Assembly (NCBI RefSeq): GCF_030147005.1 | Contig: NZ_JASLAW010000193.1 | Span: forward strand, 1 to 11,962 | Source: Pseudomonas sp. | Lineage (GTDB): Bacteria > Pseudomonadota > Gammaproteobacteria > Pseudomonadales > Pseudomonadaceae | Direction: 5' to 3' | Length of the DNA stretch: 11,962 bases | Shown here: one piece after another, positions 6,518 to 11,962 of the stretch | Numbering within the stretch: the first letter of the stretch is position 1 | Layout of the letters: each line of letters begins with the position of its first letter | Notes under the pieces: generated by a model | The model's database searches: none | What the model saw: only the letters and a program-made list of their open reading frames with translations | Told to the model about the DNA's origin: nothing | Position numbers and translations under genes: made by a program

Positions 6518-7420
6518 ATGACCGTTAAACAGATGCGTGCCTTTTTGGCCGTGGCCCAGAGCCTGAGTTTTGCCGCTGCCTGTGAGCGTCTGCACCTGTC
6601 CCAGTCGGCGCTGAGCCTGACTATCAAAGGCCTGGAAGAAGGGCTGGGTGGGCGCCTGTTCAGCCGCAATACGCGCAATGTGGCGCTTACGCCTGAAGGC
6701 GAATCGCTGTTGCCTCTGGCGCGGCGTTTGATTGCCGATTGGGACAACGCCGAGGACGAACTGCGTCAACGCTTCACCCTGCAGCGCGGGCGCGTGACGG
6801 TGGCGGCAATGCCGTCATTTGCCGGTAACCTGCTGCCACCGATTCTGAAGATATTCCGCGCACGTTACCCTCAGGTGAATGTGACGGTGCATGACCTGAT
6901 CAACGAGCAAGTGTTGGAGATGGTTCGCGACCGCCAAGTGGAATTGGGTGTGGCGTTCGAGCCGTCCGACGGTTCTTCATTAGCGTTCACGCCGCTGTAC
7001 CTGGACCGGTTTATTGCAGTGGTGCCGGGAGATTCACCCTTGGCGCAATTGGCTGAAATCGACTGGCAAAGCCTGCTGGAACAGCCCTTCATTACCCTCC
7101 AGCGCCCATCGACGGTACGGGTAATGCTCGAAGAACACTTGGGTGCCTTGCAGATGAAACTGCCGGTGGCGTTAGAAAGCCATCAATTGGCTACTGTGGG
7201 CAAGATGGTTGCCAGCGGCCTGGGCGTCAGCGCGGTGCCAGCATTGTGCGCACGGCAGATGGAAGAGGCGGGCGCCCATTGCATTACCTTGACGGGCCCG
7301 GTCATCGAGCGGCCCATTGGCGTACTGACCAAACCAGGCCATGAACTGTCAGCGGCCGCACAGGTGTTGTTCGATATCTTTCGGGATGAAGCGAAGAGGG
7401 GGCGGTTTCCGAGTTTCTGA
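6518..7420 (+). CDS. dhcR: LysR family regulator of the dhcAB-atoB operon
   Basis: A 300-residue LysR-type regulator. The N-terminal winged helix-turn-helix covers about residues 1-65: MTVKQMRAFLAVAQSLSFAA, then ERLHLSQSALSLTIKGLEE and the wing RLFSRNTRNVALTPEGESLL. An effector-binding domain of the periplasmic-protein fold follows from about residue 88 (GRVTVAAMPSFAGNLLPPIL) to the end. GGAG at 6507-6510 supports ATG 6518. It is divergent from dhcA, the usual arrangement of a LysR activator and its target, and matches DhcR of P. aeruginosa in position. The effector, probably a carnitine breakdown product or 3-oxoacid, cannot be read from sequence. The assignment of the target is inferred from position. 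Confidence 0.88.
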   Translation: MTVKQMRAFLAVAQSLSFAAACERLHLSQSALSLTIKGLEEGLGGRLFSRNTRNVALTPEGESLLPLARRLIADWDNAEDELRQRFTLQRGRVTVAAMPSFAGNLLPPILKIFRARYPQVNVTVHDLINEQVLEMVRDRQVELGVAFEPSDGSSLAFTPLYLDRFIAVVPGDSPLAQLAEIDWQSLLEQPFITLQRPSTVRVMLEEHLGALQMKLPVALESHQLATVGKMVASGLGVSAVPALCARQMEEAGAHCITLTGPVIERPIGVLTKPGHELSAAAQVLFDIFRDEAKRGRFPSF

Positions 7421-7438
7421 ATACACCAGAAATGAAAA

Positions 7439-7464
7439 GTGGGAGCCGGCAAACCAGCTCCCAC
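7439..7464. repeat. REP-like hairpin between convergent genes
   Basis: GTGGGAGC (7439-7446) and GCTCCCAC (7457-7464) form a perfect 8-bp stem with a 10-base loop, 18 bases after the dhcR stop. The sequence is of the common Pseudomonas GTGGGAGC REP type, present as a single palindrome. It may help end transcripts of dhcR and of the converging small gene, though no T tract follows. Confidence 0.55.
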
Positions 7465-7492
7465 ATTCGATCAAGTACTGATAAAACATTAC

Positions 7493-7822
7493 CTAGTAGT
7501 AACGATCGATCACTTTAACTTGCGAGCTGTCTTTGAAAGATGCCCAAGCATTATTAAGTGTGTCGAATACCTGCTCGATAAAGTTGCGATCGGCTGCTGC
7601 TTTCTTGCCGACATAACCCTGGCCACGGCGGTACATCTTCAGGCGGGCAGCCAGTTCACGGTTATTGCGGTCGAACTCGGCTTCTTCGGTGTGGGGCGCC
7701 AGGCAGTCAAGTTGAACTTCGCCCGATTTGCCAATCCACAGGATATGGTCGTCGAGTGTGTCTTTCTGCGCTGCGAACATCTCAGCCAATTCATCGATAG
7801 TTGGTTGGTTGTTCAGATTCAT
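7493..7822 (-). CDS. Hypothetical protein, 109 residues
   Basis: I do not recognise this protein. It is small, soluble and charged, with no signal peptide or membrane segment. The N-terminal half looks helical and acidic (PTIDELAEMFAAQKDTLDDH), followed by a short block ILWIGKSGEVQLDCLAP that reads as two beta strands, then a basic segment KMYRRGQGYVGKKAAADRNF and an amphipathic C-terminal helix. AAGGGG about 6 bases before ATG 7822 supports the start. The ATG overlaps the TGA ending a weak frame upstream (ATGA), suggesting it was or is a downstream member of a short operon. The gene lies in an AT-richer patch between REP hairpin and intergenic sequence, so it may be an acquired or lineage-specific gene. 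That it is a gene is likely; its role is unknown. Confidence 0.7.
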   Translation of the reverse strand: MNLNNQPTIDELAEMFAAQKDTLDDHILWIGKSGEVQLDCLAPHTEEAEFDRNNRELAARLKMYRRGQGYVGKKAAADRNFIEQVFDTLNNAWASFKDSSQVKVIDRYY

Positions 7823-8052
7823 GTGTAAGCCCCTTGACCAGTTGGCGATCTATCAATTGATTCGTTGAACACTTCAAAGTTATCTCCGGCTCAGAAAAAC
7901 CGGGCGTCAGTAACGGTCTGCCGAATACGGGCAGGGTCGTGAACCTGATGCATGTAGTCTTGCTGATGAACTGCTACGCAACGCTTTCATAACGAAGACA
8001 AGCAGCGCTTAAGCTCCTTGTACCGGTCCTCTTCGGGGCCAGTCAGCTTCAT
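7819..8052 (-). pseudogene. Possible decayed small gene interrupted by two in-frame TGA codons
   Basis: From ATG 8052 the frame reads MKLTGPEEDRYKELKRCLSS, Leu, a TGA at 7989-7987, then 31 codons (including VAVHQQDYMHQVHDPARIRQ), a TGA at 7893-7891, then 23 codons ending at the TGA 7821-7819 that overlaps the start of the 109-residue gene. AAGG lies 7 bases before the ATG. Either only a 21-residue peptide is made, or this is a 77-codon gene broken by two point mutations (both could be CGA or TGG turned TGA). Two stops in 77 codons are also near chance expectation, so the call is tentative and no family is recognised. Confidence 0.3.
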
Positions 8053-8204
8053 CAATCTGCCTTGTGGGCAGTGCACATCCGGGAAAACAGCTCGGCGGTC
8101 AGACGAGCCTGTTCAAAACGCGTGTTACCAACGCTCCCGATCCGGGAGACGTCTAGATCATGCAAGGACAAAAAGCTTACGTCAACGATTATGTAGTGAT
8201 TATT
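8052..8204 (-). other. Possible 3' remnant of a small reading frame
   Basis: A 50-codon open frame without ATG or GTG, ending at TGA 8054-8052, which shares its last base with the ATG of the next frame (TGATG). It reads VSFLSLHDLDVSRIGSVGNT and then RFEQARLTAELFSRMCTAHK, which looks protein-like. Possible starts are TTG at 8171 or 8165 only, with no good ribosome binding site, so it may be a 5'-truncated gene fragment. I recognise no family. Its only support is composition and the stop/start overlap. Confidence 0.25.
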
Positions 8205-8220
8205 TTAAGGCACTACATAA
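8189..8220. promoter_or_regulatory. Perfect 10-bp inverted repeat, operator-like
   Basis: TTATGTAGTG (8189-8198) and CACTACATAA (8211-8220) are perfect inverted copies around a 12-base AT-rich spacer. The 60 bases 8161-8220 hold only 20 G or C, far below the surrounding genes. It sits just upstream of the weak minus-strand frames, where an operator of an autoregulated small operon would lie. A hairpin or a recombination site are alternatives. The stretch 8221-8339 beyond it shows no gene or signal that I can support. Confidence 0.45.
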
Positions 8221-8339
8221 ATGGCCGTGGGGACGGGAAGATGCGTTGAAAACGTGACTTGAGCGTCATTTTTCGTGCGGTGGGTCGCAGGATCCTATCG
8301 GTCAGGTTGGTCACAGGTTCCTTGGGGAGTGCCGGGTTT

Positions 8340-9188
8340 TCAGTATCCCAGCCGCTCGACCAGCGAAGGCAATAATTGCTCGCACGACGCTTCGATCTTC
8401 ACCTGCAGCAGCTCATCAGCGCGGGTCTTGCCCAGGTTGATGGCAATGATGGGCTTACCCTGTTCCACCATCGCCTTGCACAGGCGAAACGCCGAATAAG
8501 CCATCAGCGATGACCCCACCACCAGCAGCCCCTCGGCATCGTGCACGGCAGCCATGGCCCTGGCTGCGGTGGCGGCGGCTACGTTCTCGCCAAAAAACAC
8601 CACGTCCGGCTTCAGTCGTTGACCTTCGCAATGGGGGCAACGTGGCACCTGGAAGTGCTCCTCAAACCTGGGGTCGAGCAAGGTGTCACCGTCAGGCGCT
8701 TGCACCGCATGGACTTGCGCAAAGTGCGGATTGTCGATTTCCAGCCGCCGCTGGATAACATCGCGCTCGCTGCGCTGCTGGCAATCCAGGCACAGCACCC
8801 GGTGCAAACTGCCATGTAACTCGATCACATCATGGCTGCCGGCCTGATCGTGCAGCGTGTCGACGTTTTGCGTGATCAGGCCGCTGATGATCCTATGTTG
8901 CTGCAAGGTCGCCAGCGCCTGATGAGCCTTGTTCGGTTGGGCAAGGCGCACCCGTGGCCAACCCAGCATTGCCCTGGCCCAATAGCGGCGCCGGGCTTGC
9001 GCGGTGGCGAGGAACTCCTGATACATCATCGGCGCTTTGCCCCGGCGCACCCCTTCGCTGTCACGGTAGTCGGGGATGCCCGACGAGGTGCTGATCCCTG
9101 CACCGGTCAGCACCAGGAAGCGCCTTTCGGCCATTGCCCGGTGCAGCGTGTCGAGGTGGGCTGCTTGATATTCCAGCGTGTCGAGCAT
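8340..9188 (-). CDS. Sir2 family NAD-dependent deacylase, SIRT4-like class
   Basis: A 282-residue sirtuin. NAD-binding and catalytic motifs are complete: TGAGISTSSGIPDYR (residues 28-42), TQNVDTLH with Asn108-Asp110, catalytic His125 in ELHGS, and GSSL (225-228). Four zinc Cys residues are present in two pairs, 133/136 (CLDC) and 184/187 (CPHC), joined by a 47-residue insert containing APDGD and FQVPRC, then LKPDVVFFGE. GIPDYR, rather than the GIRTFR type of CobB, and the insert pattern place it with class II (SIRT4-like) sirtuins, so it may remove acyl groups other than acetyl or act as a lipoamidase or ADP-ribosyltransferase. AGGAG stands 6 bases before ATG 9188, overlapping the TAG of the CBS gene 8 bases upstream, so the two are very likely co-transcribed and coupled. 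Confidence 0.93.
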   Translation of the reverse strand: MLDTLEYQAAHLDTLHRAMAERRFLVLTGAGISTSSGIPDYRDSEGVRRGKAPMMYQEFLATAQARRRYWARAMLGWPRVRLAQPNKAHQALATLQQHRIISGLITQNVDTLHDQAGSHDVIELHGSLHRVLCLDCQQRSERDVIQRRLEIDNPHFAQVHAVQAPDGDTLLDPRFEEHFQVPRCPHCEGQRLKPDVVFFGENVAAATAARAMAAVHDAEGLLVVGSSLMAYSAFRLCKAMVEQGKPIIAINLGKTRADELLQVKIEASCEQLLPSLVERLGY

Positions 9189-9196
9189 GGGATCTC

Positions 9197-9637
9197 CTAT
9201 TCGCCGCGGATGTACTGCTCCAGCTGTTTGATCAGGGCGGTTTGTTCAGCAATGGCTTCCTTGACCAGGTCGCCGATGGACAGCAGGCCGAGCAGCTTGC
9301 CGTCTTCGACGACCGGAAGGTGACGCAGGTGACTATCGGTCATGATGTTCATGCACTCTTCGACAGTTTTACGGGTATCCACGGTGATGACCGGGGAACT
9401 CATCACCTCATTAACGCGGGTGGTCACGGACGATAGACCTTTGAGGATGAGTTTACGTGCGTAATCGCGCTCGCTGATGATGCCTACCACTGTATCGTCC
9501 TTGACTACCGGCAAGGCCCCGACGTTTTTCTCGGACATCCGCACCAGCGCCTCAAACACGGTGTGGTCCCATTTGATGGTATGGACGTCCTGGTTTTTCT
9601 GGTCCTTGGCTTTGAGTACTTCTGCGACGGTCTTCAT
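9197..9637 (-). CDS. CBS domain pair protein
   Basis: A 146-residue stand-alone protein made of two CBS domains in tandem, about residues 10-65 (VGALPVVKDDTVVGIISERD) and 75-130 (SPVITVDTRKTVEECMNIMT, then RHLPVVEDGKLLGLLSIGDL), ending in a short helix EQYIRGE. Such pairs form disc-like dimers binding AMP, ATP, NAD(H) or other adenosyl ligands; the partner of the free-standing ones is usually unknown. GGAG 8 bases before ATG 9637 favours this start over an in-frame codon 9 bases upstream. It is the first gene of a two-gene unit with the sirtuin. An adenosyl-nucleotide sensor next to an NAD consumer suggests a shared nucleotide or energy cue, but that is inference. The 133 bases upstream (9638-9770) carry no clear promoter. 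Confidence 0.92.
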   Translation of the reverse strand: MKTVAEVLKAKDQKNQDVHTIKWDHTVFEALVRMSEKNVGALPVVKDDTVVGIISERDYARKLILKGLSSVTTRVNEVMSSPVITVDTRKTVEECMNIMTDSHLRHLPVVEDGKLLGLLSIGDLVKEAIAEQTALIKQLEQYIRGE

Positions 9638-9770
9638 GGCGGCCACTCCGGTGTTGTTGTTAGGTAGTCGGCTATTGCCCTTACAGAATCCTAGACGGAC
9701 TACGTTGCAGCAAGGTCCAAAGCGGCGTTAAACCCGTCCAAAAGCGTCATTCGCCGGTTTTTTTTGCTAT

Positions 9771-11720
9771 TTACCCGGTATTTGCCGGCTTTTTCACCCG
9801 TTTGGGCGTGGCCGCCGTCTTGCGTGGCGCGCTTTTGCGTTTGTTTTTCCAGGCCGCCGCGCCTTTGCCCGTCGGGCTGGCGGGACCGGTGATGGTCATA
9901 CGCATGCCATTACAGCGAGCCACTTGTTTGCTCATCCATGCCGCTTGTTTGGCGACGAACTCTTCCAGGCTCATTTCGCCGCTTTGCACCATGTCCAGCG
10001 CCTGCTCCCAGATGGCTGTGGTGCCGGGGTCGGCGATGGCGCGAGGTACCGCGTCAATCAGGCTGAAGGCCGCCGGGGTGGCCGACAGCGCCTTGCCGTT
10101 CTTCACCAAGTAACCTCGGTCCAGCAGGCCCTGGATAATCCCGGCGCGGGTGGCTTCGGTGCCAATGCCGGTGGTGTCCTTGAGTTTCTGCTTGAGCAGA
10201 GGATCCTCCACCAGCTTGGCGACGTTTTTCATCGCTTTGATCAGGTCGCCTTCGGTAAAAGGCTTGGGCGGTTGGGTCCACAGGTCCTTGAGGTTGACCT
10301 TGGCCACCGCGCAGTCCTGGCCTTGCACCAGCATCGGCAAGGCTTGAGGAGCAGGCGCTTCCCGGCCTTTGGCGGGGGCGAGGGCCTCGGGCAGTGCGCG
10401 TTTCCAGCCCGGTTCGATGACGACTTTGCCCACTGCACGCAACGCCTGGCCTGCACAGTCGAAATCCGCCTGGGTACGGTCGTATTCATGGTTGGGCAGA
10501 AATTGCGCCAGGTAGCGCGCACGTATCAATGTGTAGACCGCGCGGTGCTTTCCGGTAAGTTGCCCCACGTCCTTGCCGGCCCCGGTAGGAATAATGCCGT
10601 GGTGGGCACTGACCTTGGCGTCGTTCCAGGCGCGTGAGCGACGATTGGGGTCCAGGTAGTTCATCAGCTCGCCCACTGCTGCATCCGCGCGGCCCAGTGC
10701 GGCGAGAATCTTCGGCGCTTCGCTGTGCTGGCTCAACGGCAGGTAGCCGCAATCGCTGCGCGGGTAGGTGATGACCTTGTGGGTTTCGTAGAGTGTTTGG
10801 GCGATATCCAGGGTTTCCTGGGCGCCGAGACCAAGCTTTTTGGAGCAGATTTCCTGCAGGGTGCCCAGGTCGAAGGGCAGGGGCGCGACCTCACGCATGC
10901 GCTCGGTGCGCAGCTTCACCAATCGCGCGCTCGCAGCGTGGGCCATGGCGTCGGCGGCGTCGCGGGCCAGTTGCGGGTTGAGGCAACGGCCCTGGTCATC
11001 GCAGGCATCGTCGGCGGCACGCCATTGGGCCGTGAAGGTCATGCGTTCATGGAGCAGGTCCACATCGATGGCCCAATACGCCACGGGTACGAAATCGGCG
11101 ATGCTGCGATCACGGTCGACCACCAGGCGCAAGGTGGGGGTTTGCACCCGGCCCACCGGCAATACGCCCTGGTAACCGGATTGGCGCCCGAGCAGCGTAA
11201 ACAGGCGACTCATGTTCATGCCAATCAGCCAGTCGGCGCGGGAGCGGCCCAGGGCCGAGTGATACAGGCTGAAGGTTTGCGCACCGGGTTTGAGTGCGGC
11301 CAGGGCCTTGCGGATGGAAGCATCGTCCAGCGCCGACAACCACAACCGCCGGATCGGCCCCCGATAACGGCAATGTTCCACCAGTTCACGGGCGATCATT
11401 TCGCCTTCACGGTCGGCATCGGTCGCGATCACCAGTTCCCTGGCTTCCCCCAGCAGGCGCTTGACCGCCTTGAACTGGCTGGCGGTCTTGGGCTTGACCT
11501 GCATTTTCCATTTTTCCGGCACGATCGGCAGGTCGGCGAGTACCCAGCGTTTGTATTTGGCGTCATAAGCGTCAGGCGGGGCGGTTTCCAGCAGGTGGCC
11601 GATGCACCAGGTGACTGTGACTCCGTTGCCCAGCCAGCATCCATCGCCACGGCGACTGGCACCGAGCACGGCGGCAATGTCTTTGGCCTGGGAGGGTTTT
11701 TCACAGAGGTACAGCTGCAT
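9771..11720 (-). CDS. topB: DNA topoisomerase III
   Basis: A 649-residue type IA topoisomerase, complete. It starts with the Toprim domain: Glu7 in LCEKPSQAKDIA and the acidic triad ATDADREGE (Asp101, Asp103). The nucleophile is Tyr319 in VITYPRSDCGYLP. The GVLPVGRVQTPTLRLVVDRD block (about 185-204) and TGIGTEATRAGII are also typical of TopB. The tail (about 615-649) is rich in Lys, Arg and Ala, as often seen for DNA binding. The enzyme passes single strands to decatenate replication intermediates and to resolve double Holliday junctions with RecQ. ATG 11720 gives the conserved MQLYLCEKP start; the frame is open further upstream but those residues are not TopB. The ribosome binding site is poor (GTGG, 5 bases upstream). 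A LexA-like box lies 69 bases upstream. No clear terminator follows the stop at 9771. Confidence 0.95.
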   Translation of the reverse strand: MQLYLCEKPSQAKDIAAVLGASRRGDGCWLGNGVTVTWCIGHLLETAPPDAYDAKYKRWVLADLPIVPEKWKMQVKPKTASQFKAVKRLLGEARELVIATDADREGEMIARELVEHCRYRGPIRRLWLSALDDASIRKALAALKPGAQTFSLYHSALGRSRADWLIGMNMSRLFTLLGRQSGYQGVLPVGRVQTPTLRLVVDRDRSIADFVPVAYWAIDVDLLHERMTFTAQWRAADDACDDQGRCLNPQLARDAADAMAHAASARLVKLRTERMREVAPLPFDLGTLQEICSKKLGLGAQETLDIAQTLYETHKVITYPRSDCGYLPLSQHSEAPKILAALGRADAAVGELMNYLDPNRRSRAWNDAKVSAHHGIIPTGAGKDVGQLTGKHRAVYTLIRARYLAQFLPNHEYDRTQADFDCAGQALRAVGKVVIEPGWKRALPEALAPAKGREAPAPQALPMLVQGQDCAVAKVNLKDLWTQPPKPFTEGDLIKAMKNVAKLVEDPLLKQKLKDTTGIGTEATRAGIIQGLLDRGYLVKNGKALSATPAAFSLIDAVPRAIADPGTTAIWEQALDMVQSGEMSLEEFVAKQAAWMSKQVARCNGMRMTITGPASPTGKGAAAWKNKRKSAPRKTAATPKRVKKPANTG

Positions 11721-11783
11721 GGTTACCACATCAGATCGGGTTGATGGCTTGCAGCATGCTGAGTCAGAAGGATTTGAGCAACC

Positions 11784-11804
11784 ATTATCTGTATGGATGT
11801 ACAG
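11784..11804 (-). promoter_or_regulatory. Putative LexA (SOS) box with -10 element upstream of topB
   Basis: CTGTATGGATGTACAG (11789-11804; read on the minus strand CTGTACATCCATACAG) has the exact CTG-N10-CAG frame and matches 13 of 16 positions of the gammaproteobacterial consensus CTGTATATATATACAG. On the minus strand it runs into GATAAT (11789-11784), a fair -10 hexamer, so a bound repressor would cover the promoter. No good -35 is visible. Only topB is downstream on this strand. Confidence 0.65.
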
Positions 11805-11846
11805 CAATTTGTGTGAGCGCCGCGAACCAAATGTGGGAGCGGGCAA

Positions 11847-11962
11847 GCCCTAATGCCAGTCAGTTAAGGAGGAGCGCTTTACCGTGGCGAGGGAGCTTGC
11901 TCCCGCTGGACTGCGCAGCAGTCCCATTTTCTGGGGTCGCTTCGCGGCCCAGCGGGAGCAAG
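11847..11962. repeat. Nested palindromic intergenic repeat, copy 2, cut by the right edge
   Basis: This is the reverse complement of 2343-2228, with 114 of 116 bases identical by eye and no gap. It includes the 17-base outer arm AATGCCAGTCAGTTAAG (11852-11868), a first REP arm (11884-11909), the central small hairpins, and the start of the second REP arm (from 11949), which is cut off. A REP half-site GTGGGAGCGGGCAAGCCC (11833-11850) leads into it. The two copies face each other across about 9.5 kb. Confidence 0.85.

Noticed and set aside
7819..8052. Selenocysteine or recoded TGA in the interrupted small frame
   Set aside because: There is no visible SECIS-like hairpin placed after either TGA, and all other genes here use TGA as a normal stop.
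8018..8257. A 79-codon plus-strand frame in the AT-richer patch
   Set aside because: No ribosome binding site, basic low-quality composition, and it conflicts with the better supported minus-strand frames.
9722..9770. A rho-independent terminator after topB near the run of T at 9758-9765
   Set aside because: The T run is preceded only by a 3-bp pairing; no stable stem could be drawn in either direction.
10725..11744. A 339-codon plus-strand frame opposite topB
   Set aside because: It lies wholly antisense to a complete topoisomerase III gene and has shadow-like composition and no domain.
11721..11846. An N-terminal extension of topB beginning further upstream
   Set aside because: The extra 42 residues do not resemble TopB, run through the LexA-like box and promoter region, and the conserved protein begins MQLYLCEKP at 11720.
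1..11962. CRISPR array, tRNA genes, complete insertion sequence or prophage
   Set aside because: No regularly spaced direct repeats, cloverleaf sequences, transposase or phage structural genes were found on either strand.

Overview
The window looks like chromosomal DNA of a Pseudomonas from the P. fluorescens group. The evidence is high-GC coding sequence, abundant REP/REPIN-type palindromes of the kind common between genes in that group, and a divergent LysR / CoA-transferase A / CoA-transferase B / thiolase block with the same order as the dhcR-dhcA-dhcB-atoB locus of P. aeruginosa. No species can be named from the sequence alone. There is no tRNA, rRNA, CRISPR array, complete insertion sequence or prophage in view.

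Layout. Positions 1-721 (minus) hold the 5' part of an RHS/YD-repeat gene that runs off the left edge and is readable only through two compensating frame changes; two hairpins sit just upstream of it. A lipoprotein of the DUF1615 type follows at 957-2042 (plus). Positions 2050-2345 are a dense cluster of REP palindromes, and its right end forms the last codons and stop of a DUF4349 lipoprotein (2323-3138, minus). A PaaI-type hotdog thioesterase (3296-3712, plus) converges, across a strong bidirectional terminator, on a ketone-body/acetoacetate operon read leftward: dhcA (6385-5687), dhcB (5653-4994) and atoB (4982-3801). The LysR regulator dhcR (6518-7420) is divergent from it. The CoA-transferase would activate acetoacetate, including that released from carnitine, and the thiolase would cleave it to two acetyl-CoA.

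Positions 7465-8339 are AT-richer and poor in recognisable genes: a 109-residue orphan gene (7822-7493), preceded on the same strand by two weak, possibly decayed reading frames chained by overlapping stop/start codons, with a perfect 10-bp inverted repeat (8189-8220) just upstream. Next is a tightly coupled pair read leftward: a CBS-domain-pair protein (9637-9197) and a SIRT4-like sirtuin (9188-8340). Last is DNA topoisomerase III (topB, 11720-9771), preceded by a good match to a LexA/SOS box at 11789-11804.

The right end (11847-11962) is an inverted, almost identical copy (114 of 116 bases by eye) of the element at 2228-2343, so most of the window lies between two large inverted repeats. 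The points I find most worth checking are the LexA box in front of topB, the small-frame chain with its palindrome at 7819-8220, and the repeat that has supplied the 3' end of the DUF4349 gene.
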